A stretch of DNA of 64,000 bases from Saturnia japonica (lineage: Eukaryota > Arthropoda > Insecta > Lepidoptera > Saturniidae). The stretch covers positions 10,354,001 through 10,418,000 of the forward strand of contig CM065318.1 in assembly GCA_033032175.1 (NCBI GenBank), read 5' to 3'. Below are positions 43,871-56,006 of this stretch, piece after piece (the stretch's first letter is position 1; each line of letters begins with the position of its first letter). Below the pieces are notes generated by a model, which worked only from the letters and a program-made list of their open reading frames with translations, had not been told where the DNA came from and made no database searches. The position numbers and the translations under genes were made by a program.

Positions 43871-46624
43871 AGTGGATAATAGACCGGTAAACAGTATTGT
43901 ACAAGGAATAAAAGTGTGAAGACGTTACGCTGTTCCTCTGATACTAATTCTGAGGTTTTATATTTCTTACATATATTAATAATACTAATTCTATTCACAG
44001 GCAACAGAACCCCTACATATACTCAGAGCCGGATTATCTTAAGGTAAACTAGGCATATGCCTAGGGGCGCAAGGTATCAAAAGGGCGCGCGCCCTAAATT
44101 TTTTAATGAAATAAAAAAATAATTAACATAAAATTAATTATATAAGTAAGTATGCACTTGATTATTCCTACATCACCTGATTTTATAATAGAACTTGGTA
44201 AGATACAACTGATGATTGCGCGTTCGTCGCGTCATTTCGTTCGCGTGCTGTGCTAGATTGTGGTCCCGAGGTTGCGGTGCGTGGCGAGAAATGTTAATTG
44301 AGTAAACTTGGGTTAAACCAAGAAGATATTAATGTTTAATCTTCTTAAATTACGTACACAAAATCTTTGAAAATGCTGCCTACAAAAAAATCTTATAAAA
44401 AAATTATATTTGATGATTTTTTATACTCTAAGAGTTTTAATGTCGAGCCATTTTACTTGGTTCCTATCATCGTTTAAATTAAAATTGCTTCCCCACTCTT
44501 CTTGAAGCAACTTTAGGTTGTAAAATCCGGAAGTTGACAAATAATACCTATAAATTTTTTTTAAATTAAATTTTTAATCTAAATAAAAAAACGTCATAAA
44601 AACGCGACACTATGGTCCCGTGACGTCATCTTTCATTTTATATGTCATTTTGTATGATAACAGTGACAAATGTGACAACTTACGCAAGAGTTTAATGTTC
44701 ATATTCCCCGAATGCTGAAGTCACGTTTTCTGATTGGCGTTTCAAAGCACGTTAATAACAGACAAAAAATATAAACTTTCCAAAGAGAAAATTAAAAAAA
44801 ATATAAACAATATTTCTTTCCAGATTTGTATTGTTTTAGGCTATTTATCTATAGACCAATATTATTCAATAATTTATTTTAATTTTTAAACATACAGTCA
44901 ACACTTGGATTATTTAAAAGTCATCTCATGGCCTTTAAATGTCCTGTCTTTTTGTTGTTCTAATCAACATTGTATATTTATTTAACACTATAGACGTTAT
45001 CTCATTCATTTTGGGAGAGTCGACGTATCAAATATATTATGAGTGATGCTTTTCATGCTAATTTTTTGCACCGCGGCGTAAACATAGAGGAATTTATTTT
45101 TTTGTTGTCCACAACAATTATTATCAGAGTAGAAGATAGAATAGAATAGATTTTTTTTTTAACAGATTAGGTAACACCTAACTAATTATGTTGACGACAG
45201 TAATACTATAAAGTGTGCTACAGTCGACAACGATTCATATACTAATTGGTAACATAAGCATATTAAACACCAGTATTCTACCAGGTTTTCCTGTATTCTT
45301 TAATTACTATGAAGTAGTATAAGTAGGTCATGGCTGGTAAGCTACTTTACGCTACGCATAGTGAAGACAAACGTCATACTAGTTTCGGAAATATAGTTTT
45401 ATTAAAATTTTCGTGGTTAAATATTTGGTTGATAATTTTGTCTTAGTACATTATTAATGAGTTATAATAGTGAAAAAGAATTTGACAACTACATATAAGA
45501 AAAGTTAAACATACAAAGGATTATTAGGATACATAGCAAACTATGATACAATTATCGAGCAAGTATATCTCCAACAGAGAGAAAAGTTTACTTACGGATG
45601 TGATTTCAAAATTAAAATCAATTGTTATCGATTAAAAAATAATAATTTTTTTTCTTAATAATGGTCAATTTTTGTTTTAATAGTAATTGATTTTCATTAG
45701 CTATTTTCTTGAGAGATCCAATAAAATCAAATTATAATTATCAGAACATCTTTAAATACTATTATTATAATTAGTCACCAGGCCGATTTAAGTTTTTTTT
45801 TTTAAAATAATTTAGCGCCATCAATTAATAGTCGGCAGTGAAATAAAATCGATTTAATATTAATGATTTTTTTACATTTGAAATATCGGTCATGACACTT
45901 CCACGCCGCTACTACGCCTCCTTACGCTTATGGATTCAACTTATTAAGTTCTACGAAAAGATGAGTGTATGATTATCTACGGAAAAATTACGGACAAGAC
46001 ATCTTTTAACAAAAAAGAAAACCAACTTCAGTGATTTTCAAGAGTTCCCTGATGTATCTTCGAAATTGAAGGTTCAATAGCAATTAAATTAAAATGAAAA
46101 CACCTCTTAGGTATACGCTATCAAATAAAAAAAGAATCGACGAAATCGGTTCATAAACAAACAATTTATGGATGAATATCCATAAAAAAGGAGATTACTC
46201 AATTAGAATTTATTTTTTATGGATATTCCAATGACCTTCGAATTTGAAGATACACCACGAAACTTCAAAATCGTTGTTGAATTTTTGTTTTAAAAATTGT
46301 CTTGTTTGAATTCTGTTAAAAAAAAATAATTACATAGTTGAAACGCTTTTAATTGTTAGTAATATAAAATATATATCACCTGTATTAGCTAAAGCGCCTT
46401 ATGAATAATAAATAGTATGACAATGTTATTACTATGAATTTTGCTCCGATTTCTGAGTTGCTATTTGTAGTAAGTTACATATATACTAATAAGTATTTTT
46501 ATAAATATACTTTTGTTTAACTTAACTGCAATACATGTAGATATAATTAGTATACTTAGTACATATATTGTACTATTATGGAAGTATTTTATTTATACTT
46601 AATACAAAATTTATATAACTAAGG
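43871..46624. other. Intergenic, repeat fragments only
   Basis: A TIR-like block CAGAGCCGGATTATCTTAAG with a palindromic GGGCGCGCGCCC lies at 44025-44095, possibly a hAT-type MITE end. A copy of the AAAAGAAAACCAACTTCA repeat is at 46000-46310. Otherwise AT-rich with no exon. Confidence 0.4.
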
Positions 46625-47095
46625 GAGCCTTAACAGCCTGCCTGATGATAAGCGGCTACCTTAGCATATGAAAATTTGTAATAACTAGATATCACATATA
46701 CAACGTTAAATAAATGGGTGCGTTATTCTGTAGGGTGGAGGTGTTTCACCAGCCGGAGTGCCTCAAGTAGAGAGAAATCTTTATAAAAAATCTGTTTGCT
46801 CTACCTCTCTTATCAATTATAGCTTTCAGCTCAAATTTCAACCACTGTGCTATATTTAAAGAGATGTAGGGCACAATGAAATTTCTTTGAAGTTTTATAT
46901 CTACTAGAGGCAGTCCGACTGTTTGAATACCGCCACCCTGCAAAAGATCGCAGTTAAATAATCTAGTGTTGTGTTCCTGCGGTGAGTAGGGTTTCCGAAG
47001 CTCATTGGGATAGGAGGGATCAAGGGCGGCAACGGTATTACAAGCGTCCATAGGCTACGGTAGTCACTTACCATCAAGCCAGCCGTATATATGTT
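46625..47095. repeat. Foldback repeat with paired arms
   Basis: The left arm (46625-46760: GCCTGCCTGATGATAAGCGG) and the right arm (46880-47095: CACTTACCATCAAGCCAGCC) are diverged inverted copies. A 101-codon frame runs on the minus strand at 46746-47051. The same family is at 13735 and 41700. Confidence 0.6.
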
Positions 47096-47394
47096 TGCTA
47101 GTTTTGTTGGATAAAAGAAACAAATTTTTTTTGTATATCATAATATACTTATTAGTGTTCAAATTATACGACATCTAGTTCAGTTAACAGTTTTTATTCA
47201 AATAAAATAATAAATAAATAACAATAATATTCTTTTAAATTTATGTGATGTTTAACAAATTATTTATACTTAAAAAGCAGAAGCTGAAATTTCCCGGAAC
47301 GTATTTGCAAGCAACAGACGCGAAAGAAGCATAGTGGTAGTAGATAATTTATGTTTAAATCTCGTGAACTTATTAAAGCTTGTTGGATATGTGT

Positions 47395-48491
47395 TTAATC
47401 AGTGGAATTGATGAAGGATTCAAAAGCCTCTTTGTACTCTCCGTTTGGATCCTCTTTCTTGGCGAGTTGTTCCCATAGTTCAGGGATCTTAGATTGGAAT
47501 CCTTTCACAACGATACGGATCAGTTGACGTTGTTTGGGAGTGCACTTAGAGCATTTCGTCCTGAGAGCATCAGGGATGACTTCTAAAAAGGAACATAATA
47601 TTTATTAAAAATTACTTCATGCAGATAATTCTAGAGATTTCTTTGCTAATCTTGTGAATTGTTTTCATAAAAATATAGTTATCCTAATAAACGATTCAAG
47701 CATCCTGTAGATTTAAAAATTATAATTTAAATAAATATATTGTATTTATGTGTATGCACAGCCTTCATCAAACCAGACTAAATACATAAATTTAGTTGAC
47801 CTCAACAAGAAGTGCAACAGCTGCCTTCAAGACTCTGTAGGTTAAATAGTAAAACACCTTGACCTCTTGACCGCGAAGATAGTCAACAGTTAAAACTAAA
47901 AAATAATGTATGAAAATTTGAATACTGGTTAATAAAAATTGATCCAGAAATATCAACGTAAAATAATTGTTTGTTAAATTTGTCGTATTATTGAATCGAC
48001 TTCAAAAAAAGGAGGAGGTTTTCAATAAGAGTGTATATTTTTTATGGATGTTCAGCCATAACTGCTTCGTTTATAAAATAATTTAGATATTACTTTTTTG
48101 TTCGAAAGGGGCTGTTACAAAGGTGGAAAAAGGTGTAATTTCATTGGCATTATATATTCATCTTCGAAGATACACCAAGGAACTTCTCAAAATCATTGAA
48201 GTAGGTTTTCTTTTTTGTCCAAAATTGTCTTGTTTTATCGTTGAATGGTTAGCATACATAGTAAGCAAATCACTTAATATTATTTGATGAATAAAAACCG
48301 GACTTACTTTTGAATTCATTTCCTTCTGGCGTGCATGGTCCCTCATCAAGGAAACATTTGCAATAACTCTTTAGAAGACGTACGTTATCCACTAATTCAT
48401 TAGCATCGAAGTCGTCATACTTAGTATCGTAGTACTGGGGACTGCAAACCGCTAAGGCTACCAAAGCAGAAAGAGCGAGAATTGTCTTCAT
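47395..48491 (-). CDS. Chemosensory protein, two exons, complete
   Basis: Exon 1 is 48308-48491 and exon 2 is 47395-47582; the product is 123 residues. The phase-1 intron of 725 bp has GTAAGT and TTTTTAG borders. The signal peptide is MKTILALSALVALAVC, then QYYDTKYDDFDANELVDN and VRLLKSY. The cysteines are CFLDEGPC (C-x6-C), 18 residues, CSKC (C-x2-C), then TPKQR and the WEQLAKKEDPNGEY block, so this is the most canonical CSP here. An extra Cys two residues before the first (YCKC) is unusual. The upstream in-frame ATG at 48524 lies beyond a splice acceptor (CAG at 48501-48503), so 48491 is preferred. It stands 20 kb from the other minus-strand CSP genes, separated by transposon-rich DNA. Confidence 0.95.
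47995..48235 (-). repeat. Dispersed repeat in CSP intron
   Basis: Reverse copy of the AAAAGAAAACCAACTTCA family (see 27335-27530), with GATACACCAAGGAACTTCTC and AAGTAGGTTTTCTTTTTTG. Confidence 0.55.
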
Positions 48492-48650
48492 TGTTATTGG
48501 CTGAAAATATAAATTAAACTTCAATTTATTTATATAATTTTATTAACAACTAGCGACCCGCTCCAGCTTTGCACGGGTACAATTTACAAAGTGATGTATT
48601 TTATATTTAAAAAAGGCTGATTTATAGTGTATCCCTTTAATATTGATATT

Positions 48651-48835
48651 TCATAACTGCCTTATTAGCCTAGTTGTTCTAAACGTCCTAGGTTCGATTC
48701 CCAGGTTGCGCAAAGTGATATTGGGGTTTTCCATGAAATTCTCAGTAGCAGCTCGGTGTTTGACTTTGTGCCTATAGGGTATATAGGTTCGCCCTCTCTG
48801 CCTAACAGGATACAGGCGTGATGGTATATTATGTA
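48651..48835 (+). mobile_element. tRNA-derived SINE, internally shortened
   Basis: It keeps the head TTAGCCTAGTTG, the B box AGGTTCGATTCCC, the body CATGAAATTCTCAGTAGCAG and an ACAGGCGTGATGGTATA tail. The middle of the body is deleted relative to the copy at 18666. Confidence 0.75.
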
Positions 48836-48839
48836 ACTT

Positions 48840-51234
48840 CATAATTAAGAATAGTGCGCCTAGCTCGCAACCCCAATTTATCATAGGTGGGGAGACCAAC
48901 CGACCGCGACCGATTTTGCTGAGAGGGATTTTTAGATCGCGCGTAATTTTGAATTCGTGATATATTCCACTGCATTCATTTAAATGGAAAACTGGGCTCA
49001 GCTTTAGAATCGCTCGAGTACAGACTCGTTACATTTTACACTTATTTTTATTTTTTTATTTTTTTATTCTTTATTTGTGTTTGGGGTTTGGTCAATCAGT
49101 GACCATGTCACCCCAGTGACATTTTACAGTTACATCACTTTATAATTAGGCTAAATGTAAAACTACTTACTGTTGAAATAAATAGATTTTGAGAAATTTA
49201 ATTTTTAAAATCGCATATTTTGGTAATCTGACAGTACAAATTCTCACTTCTAAGAAGTTGTCATAAAGTTCATTTTTGAAAGATAGATGAAGATTTTCGA
49301 AGGTCGTAATTTGTCTCTATACACTATTTTGTTAGTTTTTGAATGATCATTGCGTTGTTTACGTCCAATACGACCTACTTTAACATTTTGTTTTGAGTGA
49401 GATGTTTAAATTTTTCCGTTATGGTGATAAAATTGGTTAGGTTAGGTTTAACTTTTATTATATATAGAAACAAATAATCATTTGTTGAAAATTCATATAC
49501 AATTCATAGAGAGACATAACCTTAAATTTGAAAAAAAAAAGTAGATGCTACATTGCTTCTTCTCACTGGGAGTCACTCGATAAAAGCCGAAATAAATGAA
49601 GGAGGGAGTATATATACGCTTTTGAGGATCAAAGAAGTTTTAATCTAGATTATAAGCGAAAACACCTTAAAATAAACCACCTTAAAAGTACACATAATTT
49701 GCGCTTTATAGGCTCGTAAATTCACACCTAAAACTGAGTACATTAGTCATTTACGTGCTAGACACTAGCCCTAGATGGAGATTGGTCGCTGTAGCCAAAA
49801 TCGGTAAGGAGATGTACATAGAATATGTTTTCTTGAAAATTTTCAATAATTATGTGCTAAAAGAGAACGAAATGTGTGCAAATGCTATTTTCTTATTCTG
49901 CCTCCATAGATATATAATTACCTAATTTAGGTGGTAGTAGTAATTACAGTGAAAAGTCAACAACTTATATCTTTAATTGTGTTATATATTGTGGTAAAAT
50001 AAATGTATTATTATTAGACATTTATATATGAGATATATAGAAGCCAGCGTTTTTTATACTGTACTAATGCCAATAACTTAAGAAAAAGTTGATTAGATTT
50101 TTTTCTTTAATATATAAAGTAAGCTTTGATAGCTGCTAATTGAATAGAACCTTAGAAGACTACTGAAGTTGTTTAGATCCATCAATATTGTAATATCTAA
50201 TAAACAAATACATGATATCAATGTAGCCATAATACCAGATAATCCAAAAAACTTACAATTTATTCTGGTGTCCTCTTCAAATGTTCTGCTTGTTCTGTGC
50301 ACCTGAAAATCTTTTATATTGATTTTATACAAGAAAAATAAATTGATTCAGCAAATAAATTGACATAAACATACCTAGAACTTGGAAATCAAAGTCGCTG
50401 ACGTGCTTCTAATATAACTTGGCATTGTGAAAATAAGTCGTGTAAACTTCAATAGTGTCGCAGAATTGATTCACTCGAACGTGATAATCGCTTAATTCAA
50501 CAAATATGGCGATTCTTGGTTTGATATATGGACATTTGTATATAATACTAGTTGTGTCCCATAGTTTTATCCGTGTTTAATTTATTCGATCAACCTCCAC
50601 AACGCCGCCGCTGATGCACCGGTGTTACCTGCCGTTGTTCTCATTTCGCGTACTTGCCTATAGCTTTCCAGAATGTTTGACATTCATAGTTACTGCTCCG
50701 TTCCTACGTGTCGTAGCGTGAAGTTATATAGCCTATAACATTCCTCAATAAATAGGCTCGAAATGCAAATGTTGAAATATGACTAGTAGGTACCTACTTC
50801 CAGGATTAGCGCGTACAAACAAACAAACATAAAATCAATATCTTAAGCTTTATAATATTAGTATAGATTTATAGTACAAATTAAATCATAATAGTTAAAT
50901 TAGTTAGAGGTTTTGTTTTACGTCCACTCCGCTTCCGAGTATTGACATGATCCTCAAAAGGTTTTGCATAATGAACGTTTTAGGGAATAAAAAATTATAA
51001 TACGTACAGTGTTACATAAACAGTGACTATAAATACTTGTTGAATAATTTATTTCAAAGTTCGATTTTAACGGCATTTAGAGACAATGATAAATTATTTT
51101 TCAACGTTCATTAATTGAGGATTATATTTTAATTACTTTATGAATATTTCCAAATTCCTTCAAATGTTTATATAGAGTTTATTTAAAGTGATTAAAATAT
51201 TTAGATGTTTTAAAGATATGTTCGAGAACGAACT
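48840..51234. other. Intergenic, AT-rich
   Basis: No gene was seen. A retroposon-like block lies at 50550-50870, ending with ACAAACAAACAAACATAAA and a terminal TATAATATTAGTATAGAT. Confidence 0.4.
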
Positions 51235-51475
51235 CTGCCCTTACACAAGACAATTAAAAAAAAAAAAAACAGAAAAGTTTCCTGGTGTATCTTCGAAATT
51301 AAAGGTAAAATGCCCATGAATTTAAAATTGGATCTCTTTTACAACAAATGATTCTTTTTAACAAAAAAAAAGAATTATCCAAATCGGTTTATAAACAAAG
51401 AAGGTATGCCTGAATATCCATGAGAAAATCGAATAGAGTAAGTAACCATTGTCTTTTTTTGAAATCGGTTAAAAA
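51235..51475 (+). repeat. Dispersed repeat family copy
   Basis: Same blocks as 27335-27530 (TTCCTGGTGTATCTTCG, AAATCGGTTTATAAACAAAG). Confidence 0.55.
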
Positions 51476-51783
51476 GGAAAATGAAGTGCATATTATTATT
51501 CACCACAGAATTTCTGAAATCCGTATTGTGTCATACACGCAATATATATCATATATTTTATAAAAAATGTGTGAAAAATAGTTTTAATTTTAGGTTGTAC
51601 TCAACTTTATATTTCTAATAAGTTAACTGCAGGCTAATATTACGCCGACGCAAAAACCCACTTGCTATATCAATCAGTTTATGTCTAAACATAAGGATGT
51701 TTCTATAAATTAATACGTAAAGAGAAAACTTCACCTTAAAGTATAAACGGAGAAGGATTGGAGGAAGCTAAAATTTATATAAA

Positions 51784-51970
51784 ACTAGCGGTGTGCCCGC
51801 GGCTCCACACGCGTTTGTTACGCAGTAATTATTTTCATTCTGTAATTATAATATTACTCATATTATTGACAACAATTGTTATAGACTATCAATTGAAGAA
51901 TGGCATGTACTTTCCGTGTACAATTTTCATCAAAATTGGTTGAGAATTATCAACATTGATTATTTTACAT
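51784..51970 (+). repeat. Dispersed retroposon repeat, 5' part
   Basis: ACTAGCGGTGTGCCCGCGGC start, as at 39945; cut off after about 190 bp. Confidence 0.55.
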
Positions 51971-52780
51971 ATTTGGCTCATTTTCCAAAATTGTTGTGAA
52001 AGCATGTTACACCGAGGAGAACGTATGAGATAATAAGTCTTCTACTTTCTGCACTGAAAAAAACTGATATATATATATATATATAGTAAGTACTTGAAAT
52101 GTTAAAATAATATGCCAAACCCCCAAATCACATAATCATATAGTGTCACACTGCATGGGTGAGTAGTAATTTGCCTGATTATTGTCAAAATCACGAGTGC
52201 TTTTAGTATTTTTTTTTTCTTTTTTTAGTATTAGGTACTTTACCATTAAAATAAGTCTAAGTATAGAAAAATATCCTTGAATATTTTACAAGTCGCTACA
52301 TATTGTCACACCACTTTCCTCACATTCACGTGATCATGAATAAATAACATGTAAAAACTCGCACATATGAGTTTTGACGCCGCTATTACTTTGTAGAAAC
52401 GCAACTAATGTCGATAAACAGCTCGTGCAGACAAAATGTCATCTTAGTTAATGATTTAAAAAGATATGACAGTTAATGGTAGTGAAAAAGTGATTTGTTA
52501 GAGCATCGTTCTAATTCATTAGACATTAATTACTCTGTACATAAATAAGCAATCTCAAATATATATTTTTTAATATTTTAGTAAATCTTGTTATAAAAAC
52601 AACTTAAATATTATAAAACTTGTTCTATAATAAATTAGTTATAATTTAAAAAAATTATATAACCACACACCATTACCATGACTAATTTTGCATACGGTTG
52701 ATGTAAGGGTAATTATGGTAATGTGAGCATTACTTGCGTATCAATAAAACTATCATTTGAACTATAGTTGCTTTTATTTC
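51971..52780. other. Non-coding, with (AT)n tract
   Basis: There is an (AT)n microsatellite at about 52067-52084. Nothing else was recognised. Confidence 0.4.
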
Positions 52781-52876
52781 AGATAAGATGTGAAACGAGC
52801 ACAATCGGTTGTGCCGTCGATGCATTGTTGAGGGGAGAAACATATGTAATCGATTGTGCTCGTTTCACATATTATC
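52781..52876. other. 27-bp inverted repeat, long hairpin
   Basis: The arms 52781-52807 and 52850-52876 are complementary over 27 positions with one mismatch (core TGTGAAACGAGCACAATCG). They are separated by a 42-base loop. Size and shape are within the range of insect microRNA precursors, but a tiny foldback element is equally possible. No known microRNA was recognised. Confidence 0.6.
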
Positions 52877-53259
52877 TGCAACATTGTTTTTATTATTATT
52901 TTTATTTATTTATTTTTTATTATTGTGTGTTTATTATAATTTGCTTAACATTTTTAACATTTATTCCTTAAAGGTTAATAACGTTCGGGTCTACGGGCTC
53001 GACCGCATCTCTTTACTCGTTTCAGTTACTAACATTTCTCTTTTTGATTATTCTTCTTTTCCACTATAAGTTTCTGATTTAACATTTTCAGGTTCAACTC
53101 AACAATTTGTTTTTGTTAAACGTTTTTTGTTGCAGAAAGGTGAAATAACCGTTTTATCATTTCAAGCAGAAGTAGCAAAGAAAATTTGAATTCAGTAATA
53201 TCAATTAATAAACTGAAGTGTCTAAAGTGTAATAATTTATTAAAGCTTTTCGGGCATAT

Positions 53260-53565
53260 GTCTATTTCTTTGGCAAGCTCTGTAGCCTAAACGGCTTGAT
53301 GGATTTTAGCATACGAGATTCGTTTGAAGCGTCTTAACTCTGGAAGTGACATAGGCTATATAATATTTAAGTATGATGTTTGAGAATAAGACCAATAGCA
53401 GAAATTGAAAAAATAAATTTTGTCAAATGTTTTGTTGCAGTCTGATTTTTTGTTTTCTTTTTACCCGACTTCAAAAAGGGAGGGGTTATGTTTTTAGAGA
53501 GTATTTCTATTTCTATTTCTTTGGCACGCTCTGTAGCCTAAACGGCTTGATGAATTTTAGCATAC
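53260..53565. repeat. 55-bp direct repeat pair
   Basis: TCTATTTCTTTGGCAAGCTC-CTGTAGCCTAAACGGCTTGATG occurs at 53260-53315 and again at 53511-53565. The intervening 195 bp is non-coding with a T-rich tract. This probably represents two tails of one retroposon family. Confidence 0.6.
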
Positions 53566-53689
53566 AAGGTGTCGTTAAAACTACGACCGACCTTCCACGT
53601 TTTAAAGATAATTTAGTTGCTTATACCTATATTGTAATTACCTAATATGATTTTTATGAAATCAGTTGCTCAATTCGTGATTTTACTAA

Positions 53690-53940
53690 ATTTTTAATTA
53701 ACTTCAAAAGAGAAAGAGTTCACTCAATTCGAATGTGTATTTTTTATACATGTTCAGCCACATTTACTTTGTGTATGAATCGATATAGATGTTTTTTTTT
53801 TTTTTGATAGGGGATACCTCAAGGGTTTCCCATTTTAATACCATTGACATTAGATAAATAACTTCGAAGATATACCAGGGAACTCTTCAAAATCATTGAA
53901 ATTGGTTTTCTTTTTTGTTAAAAATTGTCTTGTATGCTTT
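53690..53940 (-). repeat. Dispersed repeat family copy
   Basis: Reverse copy of the 27335-27530 family (ATACCAGGGAACTCTTCAAA, TTGGTTTTCTTTTTTGTTAA). Confidence 0.55.
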
Positions 53941-54394
53941 ACAAATCCCGATTAAAAGTATTTAATAGTGCTTCTTACTGCATCTTCTAGAAAAGACACA
54001 CTTAACAATACTTATGAGCATAGCGATTGAGATCCAAAACTATTTAATCTGAGCATATTAATGATATAATTATTTCCTTGTAACTTAGTATTTTTGAAAC
54101 TCATGCTTAATGTAATAAAATTCAAGATCAAGGGCGAAAACCCAAGAGAAACACAATGGACAATACCACGGCCAGAAACGAAAACGAATGCTTGTACAGC
54201 TACGTAATTTTCTCTTGAAGAATGTAAGACAATATTTTACACTTGTCCACAAGACTCGTGCGTTTAATTCGATAACGCCTTAGGCCTATGACCCGTCTTC
54301 TTCGAAATGATAAAGTAAACAAAACATTATTTTTTTAATACTTATACTTGTACAAGTAAACTCTTATGCAATGTATTTTTTTTTTAAATTAAAA

Positions 54395-54480
54395 ATGGGC
54401 ATACGAGCAAGTGGCGCACTTGATGGAAAGTGATCTCTGCCGCCCACAAACATCCGCAACACATTTGAGAACCAAAAATA
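54395..54480 (+). repeat. Fragment of a dispersed lepidopteran repeat
   Basis: GGGCATACGAGCAAGTGGCG followed by CTTGATGGAAAGTGATCTC matches the CATCAGGCGGGCC foldback family in reduced form. Confidence 0.5.
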
Positions 54481-54669
54481 TCATATTTTTTTTGTGTTGT
54501 TTAATGATAAAATATGTAACGAAATAAATTAATACTAATAAATAAAAACAGAAAAAGGAAAACAATAATCACTAAATAATTATTCATATTTAAAATTAAT
54601 ACGTAATATGTAATGTTAAAAAACATAATCTCTAATAATAAAATTGTTTTAAAAAACTTGTCTTGCTGT

Positions 54670-54870
54670 CTCTTTTGTTCAATCATCTTTACTATTCTAT
54701 GGTTCTCAAAAACTGCCTTTCCTCGTCAACCATTCATAACACTTCCTCATTTGTAATCATTTATGTCCAATTGATGTTTTCCATCCTCCGCCATAATCAC
54801 ATCTCAAACGCAGCCACATTCAACGTCCACGTTTCACAACCATACAGAGCTATTCTCCAGATGTAAGTAA
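54670..54870 (-). pseudogene. LINE reverse transcriptase C-terminal remnant
   Basis: The minus strand reads ALYGCETWTLN, then AFEM-stop-LWRRMENI, the familiar C-terminal region of RTE/CR1-type LINE reverse transcriptases. Several stops interrupt it, so it is dead. Confidence 0.7.
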
Positions 54871-55680
54871 GGTAAGAAGATAAGACGTACGTCTTAATGA
54901 GCAGTTACCTAAACTTGGTTTTAGTTTAGATTTGAATAGATGTTTTTTTCTGTTAAAAGCTTGTTTAGCCATTGCGATTCTTCCTATTATATCAGGTAAA
55001 CATCTAATCACGCGTTATCTGGCTACCCAAGTATTTAAGGCTTTTAACATGTTCTTCCTTGATAAATAGGCTATCCAACACTAAAATAAATTTTCCATTC
55101 GAACCAGTAGTTCTAGAGATTAGCGCGTTCAACCAAACAAACAAACTCTTCACCTTTACAATATTAGTATAGATGTTTACCGTGGAGTTTTAGTGAGTAC
55201 GACTGTACGAGTCTCATATAACCACTCACTCCCCCAAGAAAGTGTGTAACCATGGCGGATTTCTCCACGTTAATAAAAGTTTACAGATGGTATCCTTGAG
55301 AACACTATAATTTTGAAGTGATAACTTCTTATGGGAGGGTAAACCGCTTCGTAACGTAACGCGTTATGGCGCCATTCTGGCTGGCTTCCCTTCTCTACTC
55401 AGTGTTCTAATGTACAAATTAAAGAATTGTAACTAAGGATAAAATATATTTTTTTATTATCAATAAAAGATTTTATTAATAAATAACCTTTTCTCACATT
55501 ATCATGTTAATATTCATAAAGTTTAAGCAATAACCTAAGCGTTTCTCAAGCTGAACAACTTCAATATTAGATAGTTCAACTTAGATTAGTTTAAGTTATC
55601 ACTTCTGTCGAACGTCCCGAGACGCACACGTTTTTTTTTTTAATCATCAATCTATGGTTATATTACCATAACAGAAGTTG
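54871..55680. other. Non-coding with MITE-like fragments
   Basis: A retroposon tail ending TACAATATTAGTATAGATG lies at about 55130-55170. Structured GC-richer sequence at 55180-55420 may be a degraded MITE. No gene. Confidence 0.35.
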
Positions 55681-55770
55681 AAACTCATTAAAGAACTCGA
55701 ACCCGCATCCTGCGACGCAATTTCCAAGTTCTAAGCGCATTATCACTAAGCCATCAATGCTTCAAATACT
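55680..55770 (-). repeat. tRNA-like SINE head
   Basis: On the minus strand, TGGCTTAGTGATAATGCGC (A box region) and GCGGGTTCGAGTTC (B box) are spaced as in a tRNA-derived promoter. It does not form a full tRNA and has no matching acceptor stem, so it is called a SINE head. Confidence 0.55.
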
Positions 55771-55880
55771 GCTGGGCAATCATAGTTTCAGGCACCCAAT
55801 AATATTAATTTATTTGATTATTATTAATTGAATCTAATAAGAATTGTGCTCATTGCCTTTTTCGATACTCCGACGTGATC

Positions 55881-55945
55881 GGGGTTATCCGTTTTGACAT
55901 CAGTATTATCAATATTTGATTTGTCAACTGTCTGCATATAAAAAA
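55881..55945 (+). promoter_or_regulatory. Putative promoter of the microexon gene
   Basis: A TATAAAAAA box (55937-55945) lies 62 bases before the ATG at 56007, a sensible core promoter position. GGGGTTATCC at 55881-55890 resembles a Rel/NF-kB site imperfectly (8 of 10 positions) and contains TTATC, a reversed GATA site. Immune inducibility is only a suggestion. Confidence 0.5.
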
Positions 55946-56006
55946 GAAGTGCCAATCAAACAAGTAGTTAATTATCTCGCTCTATTTGAATTAACAAGTG
56001 TTCATC

